In this document: positions 21,798-32,589 of the stretch, one piece after another
Position numbering within the stretch: position 1 is the first letter of the stretch
Layout: every line of letters starts with the position of its first letter
Assembly: GCA_036924085.1 (NCBI GenBank)
Contig: JAVGWX010000011.1
Location: 39,039,470-39,103,469 of the forward strand
Length of the DNA stretch: 64,000 nt
Direction: 5' to 3'
Origin: Ariolimax columbianus
Lineage: Eukaryota; Mollusca; Gastropoda; Stylommatophora; Arionidae
Made by a program: the position numbers and the translations under genes
The notes under the pieces: model-generated
Told to the model about the DNA's origin: nothing
What the model saw: the letters and a program-made list of their open reading frames with translations, nothing else
The model's database searches: none

Positions 21798-22438
21798 GGG
21801 GAACAGAGACGTTAGTCCGGTCAGGCACAACATACTGACCAGGACGTCACGGTAGGGTCAGGCACACAATATACTGACCAAGAACACAATCTCTCCTTCA
21901 TGTAGGAATCCTTAAACAAAACAGCTGTTGCAAGGCAGTCTGGCTGACGAGATGTGGATCGACTATAATTCCCGTAGTAATGAGCGTCACGCAAATGAAG
22001 CCAAGCATAGCACAAACAACAGTCTGAAGGACCACGATCCACCTTCATCAGCACGCTCGGGATGTGAGGAAAGCTACTACAACCTCCTTAACTTATTAAA
22101 TTAAAGTAAAGTAAAGTAACCCATAGCATTACTGACGTAGGTGTGTGAGGTGTAAGCGATCTCACATTTCAAAGGCTCGGCTATATGAGGGCGGTAGCCA
22201 TCTCCTCTCCCTCGCCGCTTTTACTTCCCGGGCTGAATCGATACCCATTTAAGACCGGGTCGACCCGGGAACCATTGTGGTCTGGAAAAACATTACCGCC
22301 TCAACTTGGGAATGAACCCAGGACCAATCAGATGCGAAGCCAGCACGCTAACCACTGCGCTACGCGGCTCCTTAACTTACGCACACAAAAAAGTGAACTT
22401 ACGCTTTGTGGGCATTAAACAACAACAACAACAACAAC
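21798..22438 (+). mobile_element. Dispersed family D copy, interrupted by SINE-4
   Basis: Family D runs from gtccggtcaggcacaacata to aagctactacaacc at 22083. It resumes at 22380 with cgcacacaaaaaagtgaact, gtgggcattaaac and the (AAC)n tail to 22438. The gap is the SINE-4 copy at 22084-22379. Confidence 0.85.
22084..22379 (-). mobile_element. SINE-4 copy nested in family D, with 12-bp target-site duplication
   Basis: The minus-strand tRNA-like head has ggagccgcgtagcgcagtgg (A box) and tcctgggttcattccc (B box). The tail lies on the left as repeated AAAGT on plus. ctccttaactta occurs at both edges, 22084-22095 and 22368-22379. This is the best-preserved SINE-4 in the window. Confidence 0.9.
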
Positions 22439-22439
22439 A

Positions 22440-22857
22440 TAACCTGTGCATTGTTGAAAATTATAATATATATATTATGATAGTTGCCCCCATTTTTTCA
22501 AGTGTTCCCTCCTGTCGTTTCTTTCATCATAGCTACCTCACTAATATTGTCGATATCCCATGCAGTATTCGCCATTGTCAGTTCTTTATAAGTGGCGCTT
22601 ACATGATGGGCATGTCGTTAGCGACAATCGTTTGCCTGACAGCGCCTCCGGCTGTCTACAAGTGTGGTATTAGCTCTGTCTTGTCTGTCCTGTTGCTAGC
22701 CAAGTCACCTGCTTCCTTCCCTCTCTCATCTTCCTAGCAGGAACTTAACATTTGAGCTTGATCGATGGCAGGCGATTACTGCCAACGAACGGACTGAAAT
22801 TATAGCACCCATTGCTGCTGGTTTCGTGTGCTTGTTCAATCGGGAGCACATGTCTAA
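22440..22857. other. Unassigned stretch
   Basis: An open frame runs through on plus (to 22737), but its first third is the family D tail and the rest resembles nothing I know. Confidence 0.35.
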
Positions 22858-23365
22858 ATCATCATCATCATCTTCATGATCATCGCAATCATTAACAGCA
22901 GCAGCATCGACAGCAGCATCATCTCCATCATCATCAACATCACCATCATTATCATCACCATCATCAGCACCATCACCATAATCAACGTCATCATCATCAG
23001 CAGCAGCATCTCCATCATCATCACCATTATCATGATCATCATCAGCGTCATCATCGTCACCATCATGTCATCATTACCATGATCAGCACCATCATCATCA
23101 GCAGCAGCATCTGCATCATCATCACCATTATCATGATAATCATCATCATCATCGTCATCATCGTTACCACCAACATAATCGACATCATTACTATATCACC
23201 ATCATCAATATAATCATAATCGTCATCATCATTATCATCATCGTCATAACCGCCATCATCATCATCACCATCACCATCATCACAATCATCATCGCCATCA
23301 CCAGTACATCCGCCGTGCCCACCGTCACCACCACCACCATCATCATCATCATCAAATACAACAAC
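22858..23365. repeat. ATC/CAC trinucleotide microsatellite
   Basis: Interrupted (ATC)n with CACC and AGC variants for about 500 bp. A block containing cagcagcagcatctccatca recurs near 23000 and 23100. Frames are artefacts. Confidence 0.95.
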
Positions 23366-23919
23366 AACATTGTTCTTCATTCTTAAAGCATTCCATAATC
23401 ACCTCTTTTAAACCACCCCCACCCGTCCCCTAACAATATCAGCAATTTACTACCGTTTACACGTCATAATATAACCAACCTCCTTGCCCCAGCTCAAGTG
23501 TATACCTCATATTACCGTTAGTAGCCTCTCCAAATGACTAATACTAAAGCAAAAATCGCCTGTCAGCTGTTTAAAATACTGCTACTTCGATATATTTAAT
23601 CTTAATGACTAATACTAAACATATAATTTTTTTCAGTAAAACATAACTTATATTCCTGATTAATATTTTTCTTCTTCATAAAATCCCCCAAAAATAAAGA
23701 AAAAAAATGGTAATGTATTTTTGTTTGTTTTGTAAACCAAATCCAGGACGTTGGCTTTCTCAGGGGACTTAACACAATAGATTACATTCTTAAGCTGACC
23801 TTCGATGGCCTTACATTTAGACAGATCGATATTCCAACGGAGTGAATATATTGGGTTTCAAAGTCACTTTCTGGTATAAGAATTATAGTGTGTTGTTCCT
23901 CGGGTTGTTTGTTAGGCTA
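23366..23919. other. Unassigned AT-rich stretch
   Basis: No coding similarity or repeat detected. Confidence 0.4.
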
Positions 23920-24515
23920 GTGCATAGCATTATCTACAGATGACTTGTGCACAGGGTGATGTGCAAACATGATTATCTACAGCTGACTTGTGCACAGGGT
24001 GATGTGCAAACATGATTATCTACAGCTGACTTGTGCACAGGGTGATGTGCAAACATGATAATCTACAGCTGACTTGTGCACAGGGTGATGTGCAAACATG
24101 ATTATCTACAGCTGACGTGCACAGGGTGATGTGCAAACATGATTATCTACATTATACTAATGCATAGGATGATACGTTCAAAGAATTATCTACATTCTAC
24201 TAGTGCATAGAGTGATACGTTCAAAGAATTATTTGCATTCTGCTAGTGCATAGAGTGATACGTTCAAAGAATTATCTACATTCTGCTAGTGCTTAGAGTG
24301 ATACGTTCAAAGAATTATCTACATTTCGCTAGTGCATAGGGTGATACGTTCAAAGAATTATCTGCATTCTACTAGTGCATAGAGTGATACGTTCAAAGAA
24401 TTATCTACATTTGACTAGTGCATAGGACGAAACGATCATAATAGTATCTACATTTTGCGAATTCCTATAGTGACACGTTCATATAATTATCTACATTATT
24501 CGAGTGGCTAGAGTG
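23920..24515. repeat. 43-bp minisatellite with two subfamilies
   Basis: Five units of type A (gattatctacagctgacttg, then gatgtgcaaacat) are followed by about nine units of type B (aattatctacattctactag, then gatacgttcaaag). Both share the 43-bp period and the tatctaca...tgcataggGtga skeleton. Confidence 0.92.
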
Positions 24516-24526
24516 ATATTTGTCAT

Positions 24527-24640
24527 ATACGAGGCGTGTTCAAATGAAACCGGACCTAATTGCACCAAGTGAACATAACGAACAATGGGCATGATAACGT
24601 CAATTTCGGTGTAAACATTGAAATGTATTCAACGAAATGG
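24527..24640 (+). mobile_element. Mariner-like element 5' terminus, fragment
   Basis: acgaggcgtgttcaaatgaa and accggacc match the start of the element at 63626 (acgtggcgtgttcaaattaa and accggacc). Similarity continues weakly through gtgaacata and ggtgtaaaca, then is lost. A TA dinucleotide precedes the terminus. Confidence 0.6.
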
Positions 24641-24864
24641 ATAGTTTCAACCATTTTTCCCCCAAGATCTTTTCATCTGTTGTCTATCTCATCTGGTGAC
24701 ACTGATGACCTTTCTTGGATATTTTATCTGGAGAAAACGAGGCAGCAGTGCATGAGATTACGTCAAATATAAATTGAGCAAGATCATATTTTGCTGGCCC
24801 TGGAAACAGACTGCAATCATGCAGCCTGACTAAGAGATTAGTGATCGAAGCTGGAAGGCAAAGT

Positions 24865-25045
24865 CAGTCCCTAGGAACGACGTTCCGGAATCGGTTATGT
24901 TGGGCCAACAAGCGGGCATGTCGCAGTCCAGTTTTAAACAGATATAACACTCAACGCCATTTTCAGAGCGCACACAAAGGAGATCTTACTTATGGTGAGC
25001 ATTCAATAACAACAACAACAATAACAACAACAATAACAACTGCAA
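24865..25045 (+). mobile_element. Family D 3' fragment
   Basis: Keeps only the end of the family: cactcaacgccattttcaga, gcgcacacaaaggagatc, gtgagcattcaataac and an (AAC)n tail. Confidence 0.6.
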
Positions 25046-25104
25046 CAAACTAATGTTCTGTCACGGATCGTTTTCTTTATTTTCTAACTACATGTGTGGT
25101 GAAC

Positions 25105-25515
25105 CGTGAAGCTAGTCCAGTAGGGCACAACATACTGACCAAGACGTCGCGTCAGGGCCCAGCACAATACACTTTGCGTCAGGGCCCAGCACAATACACT
25201 GACCGAAACAATAATATTTCTTCCTTATAGATTTCCCTGGAAACAGGCTGTTTTCAAGGCAGCCTGGCTGAAGAGGTGTAGATCAATGTGATCCCTGTAG
25301 TAGTGAGCGCTACGCAGGTGAAACCAAGCATAGCACAGCCGCCTGAAGGATCACAGGTGCACCTTCATCAGCAAGCTCGGGATGTGAGGAAAGCTGCTAC
25401 AACCCGTCACTTAATATCCTTTTCAGGGCGTGCAAAAGAGTAAACTTACTCATTGTGGGCCTTAAACAACAACAACAACAACAACAACTACTACAACTAC
25501 AACAACAACAACAAC
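25105..25515 (+). mobile_element. Dispersed family D copy
   Basis: Full order from gctagtccagtagggcacaa, with a short duplicated cgtcagggcccagcacaata head unit, through ggcagcctggctgaagaggt and gatgtgaggaaagctgctac to the (AAC)n tail at 25465-25515. Confidence 0.82.
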
Positions 25516-25519
25516 ACAT

Positions 25520-25798
25520 TTCCATAATTCTCGTTCCATTTCAATCCTCATTCTTCTGTTATATCTCTCACTCTGTCTGCTCTATCCATCTTCTTTCAAG
25601 CATCCTTTCAAATCTACACTTTACCTACTCTTTCAGATTCAATGTAAACTTCACTCAAGTCGACATATCAAATCCCTCCATCATGCACTGCTTCCTGCCT
25701 TCTTTCCAACTAATACCCAACCCATAATATTATTTATGTGTCTCTGTCTCTCACACCTTCCCATTCTCCCTGTCAGCCTCTATGTTATGTCTTCTTAC
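25520..25798. other. Unassigned pyrimidine-rich stretch
   Basis: A pyrimidine-rich stretch of about 280 bp with no identified similarity. Confidence 0.4.
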
Positions 25799-25808
25799 TC
25801 TTGTGTAT

Positions 25809-26353
25809 CTTCTTCTTCTTCTTCGTACGCTGTCAGATGTCAACTTGAATTTGTTCGAAGAAAGCAGCTGTCATCCTGAGGCTGTCGACACTGCCATAGA
25901 GCTTGTCTAGTGCTGGCACTTGTGATGGCCACATGTGCTTTCTCTGGTCCTCGTATGTCGGGCAATTTTGCAGCAGATGCTCAGGGGTCATTTTCCCTGT
26001 ACCACATGTGCATTCGTCAGTGCCACCTATCTTCAGTTTATTGAATAGATGGTACCTCAGTCTGTTGTGGCCTGTGCGGAGTCTGAAGACCACGACCTGC
26101 TCTCTTCTGTTTAACTGGTAGTAGGCATCATTCTTTGTGTAGCCAGTATGTTCTGTTTCCCATTTGGCCACGTATCTGTCCCTAATAAACCTGTTGGACT
26201 CTTCGTATGTCACAGTAGTTTCTGGTTGTGGTAGTCTTGCACCTTCTTTTGCCAGTCTGTCTGCCTCCTCGTTGCCTTGAATGTTACAGTGGGATGGAAC
26301 CCACTGTACCACTACTCTTTTTGGTGCGGACTGCTGGCATAGTTGACAGTTAA
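25809..26353 (-). mobile_element. Family J copy, 5'-truncated, with 10-bp target-site duplication
   Basis: An uninterrupted 159-codon frame encodes the end of the polyprotein. It has the last RNase H segment (VQWVPSHCNIQGNEEADRLA, including the conserved His and Asp), EHTGYTKNDAYYQLN, FRLRTGHNRLRYH, GGTDECTCGTGKM, EHLLQNCPTYEDQ and AAFFEQIQVD with its natural stop. A TTC run at 25809-25825 is the GAA tail. tcttgtgtat flanks it at 25799-25808 and 26354-26363. It cannot be active because reverse transcriptase is absent, but it is young: no stops and a perfect duplication. Confidence 0.93.
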
Positions 26354-26364
26354 TCTTGTGTATA

Positions 26365-26679
26365 ATATCAGTATTAATATTTAGAAAATCCTTTATTCCT
26401 AATGGTAGAATCCGGAAAGCACAATTCCCAGATTCAACACAAACATCAGTTCCAGAGTTAGTTTAGCAGTTGTTTCCCTTGCGAGCTCTCTTGTTTTACG
26501 CAAGGAGTGCCAAACATTGGCGTAAATATAGCAGTCTTAATGATGAGTGATTTCCCTATGGATCCCAGGAGACTTTACTGGGAAGGACAGAAAAATTACC
26601 AGCACCTACTATTCATATATGAAAAGACGACTGGATTGCATTGCATAGGACTAGCAGTCCCATGTATAACATCCTCACC
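26365..26679. other. Unassigned stretch
   Basis: No recognisable content. Confidence 0.35.
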
Positions 26680-26775
26680 ATCACTTCTTCTTCTTCGTTC
26701 TCAATCTCCCGCTACCAAGCCCTGAACAAGACTTTGCAAGTAGCAGGTTGTAGTCCGGGGAACGGAATGCGTTGG
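26680..26775 (-). mobile_element. SINE-B copy
   Basis: Plus strand reads ttcttcttcgttctcaatct, then ccgctaccaagccctgaaca, gcaagtagcaggttgtagtc and gaacggaatgcgttg. It matches 38820 and the reverse complement of 36717. Confidence 0.65.
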
Positions 26776-26825
26776 TATCACTATCATCATCATCATTAAC
26801 ATAAACATCATCAGCATGATCAGTA

Positions 26826-28825
26826 CCTTACTTACTTACTTAGTCGCTCCCCTTCTACCGTGAGGTGTAGAGGTTTGCCAAAGAGAACGCCACACTGCTC
26901 TATCCGCCGTCTTTTTCCTGGCCTCTTTCCAATTCAGACCTCGATCACTTAGGGACTGTCGTATGTTGTCTTCCCAACGTACTTTGGGACGTCCTCGGGG
27001 TCTGCGTCCTTGACTTGTTATCTCCCATGACCGCTTTGGTATCCGATCTTCTTCCATTCTACAGACATGGCCAAACCACTGTAGTTGGGACTGCTCCACT
27101 CGTGTCTGCAAGGGTTGAACTTCAAGATTGCTACGTATTATCTGGTTACGGATCTTGTCCCTTTTCGTCACCTGAACCGCCTTTCTTAGGTACCTCATTT
27201 CTGAAGTTTGTAATTGCCTTTCTTGGGCTGTAGTCATTGCCCATGACTCATATACTTAACTTAACTTAACGTCTTTATACTGGTTTAGAAGACCCTGTAG
27301 AGTCTGTATACAACCAGTTACATTTACATCACCTTGCTCTAAAAGCTATGCGCATCCAGTTTATTCTTAAATGCATTAACTGTCCCTGCCTCCACTACCT
27401 CCCCTGGCAATGCATTCCAAGCAGACACCACTCTCTGACTAAAAAAATATTTCCTAATATCTAACCTGGACCTCTCTTTAGTCAGCTTGTAGCTATGCCC
27501 TCGTGTTATTGTAGGTGGCTGTATTTAAAAAAAACTTGTTATAGTCTAATTTATCGATTCCTCTGATCATCTTATAAACCTGTATTAAGTCACCACGAAT
27601 TCTTCTCTCTTCGAGACACTGTAGGCCGGTTTTTCTGAGTCGTTCCTCATAACTGTAATTCTGGAATCCCACTATCATCTTTGTCGCTCTTTTTTGTATT
27701 CTTTCTAGCATGTTTATGCCCCCTCTATGATAAGGACTCCACACCTGTACACAGTACTCCAACCTAGGTCTAACTAAAGCTTTATACAATTTGACGATCA
27801 CTTCCTTGCTCCTATGTTTAATATTTCTTTTTATCATACCTACCATTGCATTTGCCTTTTTCACTGCTACCTTAACTTGCTCACTCACCTTTCCTGTATG
27901 ATCTATTATAACCCCTAGGTCCCTTTCCTTATCTATCTTTCTAATATTGTTTTCTCCCATTCTGTAATTATGTTCCATATTGGATCTACCCATGTGGATG
28001 ACTGTATATTTATCTACATTAAACTCCATTTGCCAGTTTACAGACCATTCTCGAATTTTATCTAAATACATATGTCAGGATAGGCACATAGGTCGAGCGG
28101 TATACATCCATCTTTATTTTCCTGCTTATTTCTCTTCTACTGAGGAAACCTCTGTTTATTGCATGGAAAAGTCTACCAGCTGTTGCCCTTCATGCAGTTA
28201 ACTCCTCTTTGATTCCTCCCCTGCTGTCTATTACCACTCCTATATATTTAAAGTTGCTGACCTGCTCCAGTGCTCGTGTTCCCAGGGCTATCTGATGTCT
28301 CTTTTCATCTCTGGTGATCACCATGGTTTTTGTTTTGGAGTTGCTGATGTGCATTCCTCTCTTCTTCAACTCTTCTTCCCAGACCTGCAAGTTGATCTGG
28401 AGATGTGCTTTGGTTTTCGTGATCAGGGCCACATCATCTGCAAATGCTAGTTCCGCTATGTAACTTGGTCTCATCTTCCAGTACCCTACTTCATACTTTT
28501 TTGTCCGTTCCTTGCAGGTTTTGATGACTTCATCCATGAGGAGTATGAAAAGGTACGGCAATAGAATGTCCCCCTGTCTTACTCCACTAGTGGTCTTGAA
28601 CTCTCCTGACTTTTGATTTGTTGTCCGCACATAATTTCTGCATGTTTTATAGAAACTCTGTATGGCAGAGATCAGGGGTCCTGGGATGTTCTTCCTTGTC
28701 AGGCACTCCCAGAGCTTGTTCCAAAGAACTTTATCAAATGCTTTCTCCAAATCCAAAAAGCAGAGATGCATCTCTTTATCATATTCAAGAGCCTTTTCAC
28801 TTAGCTGTCTGAGTGTAAAGATAAG
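26826..28825 (-). mobile_element. Non-LTR retrotransposon 3' half, interrupted by a CR1-like element
   Basis: Minus strand 28825-28074 encodes reverse transcriptase: LCFLDLEKAFDKV, FKTTSGVRQGDILLPYLF, the catalytic AELAFADDVALI, FKYIGVVID, a stop after ELTA, then GRLFHAINRGF and YRSTYVPILTY after small frame changes. The same protein resumes at 27248 with ESWAMTTAQERQLQTSEMRY, WFGHVCRMEEDRIPKRSW and RRPRGRPKVRWEDN to a natural end near 26836. A (AAGT)n tail lies at 26826-26843. The catalytic FADD is intact but the copy is 5'-truncated, interrupted and frame-broken. Confidence 0.88.
27254..28068 (-). mobile_element. CR1-like retrotransposon 3' end nested in the element at 26826-28825
   Basis: Minus strand encodes the region after the catalytic box: QMEFNVDKYTVIHMGRSN, RDLGVIIDHTGKVSEQVKVA, MVGMIKRNIKHRSKEVIVK, LVRPRLEYCVQVWSPYHRGG and INMLERIQKRATKMIVG. 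After a frameshift at an A run near 27525 it continues [33 protein letters not shown] and a stop near 27335. Its tail is a TTAAG repeat at 27255-27270. catat borders both ends (27249-27253 and 28069-28073), a likely short target-site duplication. Confidence 0.88.
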
Positions 28826-29870
28826 GATCAGTACCACCGACACCATTATCACCATCATTTTCATCACGACCACCATCAACTCCAGTACCACCAACACCAT
28901 CACCACCACTATCATCACCACCACCATCAACGCCAGTACCACCAACACCATCATCACCACCACCATCAACGCCAGTACCACAAACACCATCATCACCACC
29001 ACCATCCACGCCAGTACCAACGACACCATCATCACCACCATCATCACCACCACCATCAACGCCAGTACCACCAACACCATCACCACCACCATCATCATCA
29101 CCACCATCATCACCAACACCATCATCACCACCACCATCAACACCAGTACCACCAACACCATCATCACCACCACCATCATCACCACCACCATCAACACCAG
29201 TACCACCAACACCATCATCACCACCACCATCAACGCCAGTACCACCATTACTACCATCATCAGCACCATCATCGACACTTTCACCATTAATACCAGCATC
29301 AGCATCACTACACAAACAGCATGATCAGCATCATTCCTATGACCTCCATCAGCAGCATCATCATTCAAACACCATCATCGTCTACACAAACATCGCTATC
29401 AAGATCAGTACCACAGACACCATTATTGCAAACACCACCATCACCAGCATCGACATCGCCATCATCCTCAACATCATTATCATTACCATCATCATCAGCA
29501 GCAGAAACACCACCATCAACATCACCAGCATCAACATCACCATCATCGTCAACATCATTATCATCACCATCATCATCAGCAGCAGAAACAAAACCATCAA
29601 CATCGCCAGCATCAACATCACCATCCTCGTCAACATCATTATCATCACCGCCACCAACATCATCATCACCATCAACTAAATCTTTGCCATCATTTCCGCA
29701 AATATCATCAGTATCCTCAACAGCATCATCAACGCCGTTACAACATCACGATTATTACCATCATCATTATTACCACCAACACTAAAATCAGACGCATCAC
29801 CACCAACATCATCTCCATTATTGCCATTTTCACTATCGGTATAACCATCGTCATTAAATGCCGAACTCTC
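28826..29870. repeat. CAC/CAT trinucleotide array with a 39-bp period
   Basis: From 28850 to 29250 units of about 39 bp start caacgccagtaccaccaaca. From 29300 to 29700 a second block uses accatcaacatcaccagcat units. All open frames across it are compositional. Confidence 0.93.
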
Positions 29871-29994
29871 TAGGTTACGGTGTGAAAGCTCAGCACGGCA
29901 CATGTTTTATCCTGACCATCTTTTATCGAATCATCAATCCATAATTCTGTCGTCTGGCTTCAGTGGCAGCACGTTTTACATGATGAGGTTGTGA

Positions 29995-30690
29995 ACGGAA
30001 ACTAACGTCTGGTCAGGCAAAATATACTGATCAGATATGTTAGTCAGGGTCAGGCAAACTATACTGATCAGACATGTTAGTCAGGGTCAGTCGAAATATA
30101 TTGATCAGACATGTTAGTCAGGGTCAGGCAAGCTATACTGATCAGACATGTTAGTCAGGGTCAGGCAAACTATACTGATCAGACATGTTAGTCAGGGTCA
30201 GGGAAACTATACTGATCAGACATGTTAGTCAGGATCAGGCAAACTATAACGATCAGACATGTTGGTCAGGTTCAGGCAAGCTATACTGATCAGACATGTT
30301 AGTCAGGGTCAGACAAACTATACTGATCAGACATGTTAGTCAGGTTCAGACAAGCTATACTGATCAGACATTTTAGTCAGCTACAGGCAAACTATATTGA
30401 TCAGACATGTTAGTCAGGTTATGCAAACTATATTTATCAGACATGTTAGTCAGGTTCAAGCAAACTATATTGATCAGACATGTTAGTCAGGTTCAGGCAA
30501 ACTATATTGATCAGACATGTTAGTCAGGGTCAGGCAAACTATACTGATCAGACATGTTAGCCAGGGTCAGGTAAAATATACTGATGAGACATGTTAGTCA
30601 GGGTCAGGCAAAATATAATGGCCAAAACTATCGACGTGGCTTCCTCGTAGTCCTTCCTGGAAACGGGTAGTTTTCATGGCACGTGGGAAA
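29995..30690 (+). mobile_element. Family D copy whose head is expanded to about 16 tandem units
   Basis: The 37-bp head unit (aaactatactgatcagacat, then gttagtcagg) that is present two or three times in other family D copies occurs about 16 times at 30008-30615. The array runs into the normal family D body (tggcttcctcgtagtccttc, then gaaacgggtagttttcatgg), and the copy stops soon after. Confidence 0.88.
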
Positions 30691-31014
30691 CCGCGTTAAT
30701 GGAGATGTCCAGAGAACGAGTCTACGGCACCATAGAGAGAAGTAGAAGTGAAGACAACAGAGAAATGACCGCGAAAAGAGAACAGGCAAGAATAAAAGAA
30801 AATAGAGAAGTGAAGAATTTAGAAAACACTGAAGTAGAGTGAACATTGACGTGACCGTGGTTCCAAGTGAATGGATCATCACGAAAAATATGCGGAATCG
30901 TCACTTCCGTTTCATTCTCTCTCCTTACTACAAGAATCGCTCATAGAGCTACACAGCAACCAAAGTAACTTTCAGTCAAGAAAAACACATTTTTCGGGGG
31001 ATAATGAGTACAAT
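30691..31014. other. Unassigned stretch
   Basis: Purine-rich on plus, with no recognised similarity. Confidence 0.35.
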
Positions 31015-31025
31015 ATATAAAATAT

Positions 31026-31398
31026 TGTTGAGTAGTTTGCCGGGGTCTATGTATATGACAAGGACAAGATTAGCACCACTGCCTCGCAGAGAGCATATCG
31101 TAACAGGCGACTAACTGTGTGACATGGCATAACACCGGTCATGGTTAGGTCGTCTGTTTAGAGCAGCATAGATGGCACCTAACAAGCTGCGGGTTTACTT
31201 TGCTCTAGTGTTTGAGTCTATTAAGATGGACTCGCACATTGGTTAACCACCCTCCATAGTGGGGTACTAAGCTGCTCGAGTCTAGCCCTCTAAGCAGAAT
31301 ATCCTCCTCTTGGCTACATCCAGATCAGATCAGAGATGGGACCTGCACCGGGGCTTACACCTCTGTAGAAGTACAGGTCGACTAAGGCTAAGACTAAG
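31026..31398 (+). mobile_element. Dispersed family E copy with 11-bp target-site duplication
   Basis: A full copy from tgttgagtagtttgccgggg to the end gtcgactaaggctaagacta. Flanked by atataaaatat at 31015-31025 and 31399-31409. Noncoding. Confidence 0.82.
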
Positions 31399-31814
31399 AT
31401 ATAAAATATATCCACAGTTTTAAGAACAAGTAAAATTGTTTTTCTTGATATTTCTTACTTCACATTAATGAGAATCCAGGAGCAAAGTGATGATTTCATT
31501 GCCAGAATAGGCGTGTGCTTTAAATACATCAGAAATGATACATTCCCCTGACTCATGAAGTAATCACAAAGGCCGTTTAAAAAAAGGTGGGTCCTCGTGT
31601 ACACCACAGTTGTATTTCGTGAGAAACAACTTACAAATGGTTCAGGGTAAATGAGCCAGTTTTGTAAAGAAACGTCATCGGCTTGATTCGTGACTTCCTT
31701 GAACTGACGCCAGACAATACTTTCTTTTAAATATACGCGAATGGCACCAAATGATTGACAAAGTATAAATGTCAAACAAAAAACCCAATACCGATTCACT
31801 GGTTTCTGTTTCCG

Positions 31815-32535
31815 AGAAATCCACGTCACTGTACTCCTGACATACCCATAGGTGTTCAGTCTCTCTCTGGAATCTGATGGTCCCTGTAGCTCGCTGGTTG
31901 TACACTCTTGCTTCGTCCTCTCATACGCCCCACTCCGCTTGAACCTCGTGTGATGTCGAAACTTGTAAGCATGTTGATTGCTGTTACATCTTTTACGGTG
32001 TCCTCATTTAACAGACGGACTTTGATTGATTTGATTTCAAAATGTCACTTCTATCCATCACTAATGTGCCCATAATGGCAGCTTGTGAAGCCATGATGTC
32101 AGCTCTTTCATTTCCCTGAACCCCGGCATGAGCAGAAGAGTAGATCCGTATCAACCCCTGTAGGTTTGAGGCCTTAACAGCTGCTATCATCCCTTCTGTA
32201 ACTTCTGAAGTACGACTTGCACATCTGCCACGTTCACTGCCCTTGTTATAGAAGTCTCAGATATACATCTCAGTGCTGAGGTCACTGCTTCCTTCTCCAT
32301 TCTCAAACTGGAGGTTGTTATTATGTATGCTCAGCAACGACCTGTCCTCTCATTCTACCTGTCCTCTCACTCTATCCGAGAAGCCCCATCCTGATGTCCT
32401 ACTGCGCAGCACTGATCCGTCGGTGTGTATGACGGCATTACTATCCTGCGTGTTCTCAATGATCAGTTTATTCACCTCGTGCTCTGCTCTACTGTTGCTC
32501 CATAATCTGCACTCCTTGCCTAAGGTTATGTCACT
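31815..32535 (-). mobile_element. RNase H-bearing non-LTR retrotransposon fragment
   Basis: Minus strand has the start of RNase H (HTDGSVLRSRTSGWGFSD, with the first catalytic Asp) near 32440. After stops it continues with MIAAVKASNLQGLIRIY and HAGVQGNERAD near 32100, the conserved His...Asp end of RNase H. After a gap it has VYNQRATGTI and TEHLWVCQEYSDVDF at 31910-31815, the C-terminal tail of the same kind of element. It has several stops and frameshifts. A different family from J by sequence. Confidence 0.72.
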
Positions 32536-32589
32536 GGTATATCTGTAAGTTATATTTGATTAATTAAACCATTACTAGACTGGTTTTGC

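Noticed and set aside
21363..21833. A repeat protein with a 7-residue period (FSFQVGD on minus, KAKIAHL on plus)
   Set aside because: The period equals the 21-bp minisatellite. Both strands are open, and the frame ends in family D sequence.
22310..22372. A possible minus-strand tRNA gene
   Set aside because: It is the tRNA-derived head of SINE-4, flanked by the SINE body and a target-site duplication.
28190..29368. A 392-codon minus-strand frame
   Set aside because: It joins a Met/Val-rich translation of the CAC/CAT microsatellite to retrotransposon reverse transcriptase. It is not a fused gene.
31635..32003. A minus-strand open stretch with one hydrophobic segment, a YPEPF motif and a perfect GTAAGT donor, resembling the N-terminal part of a DEG/ENaC channel exon
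   Set aside because: Its first third overlaps, in another frame, the C-terminal tail of an RNase H-bearing retrotransposon (VYNQRATGTI and TEHLWVC). The apparent channel motif there is a shadow. What remains is a single hydrophobic stretch without further support.
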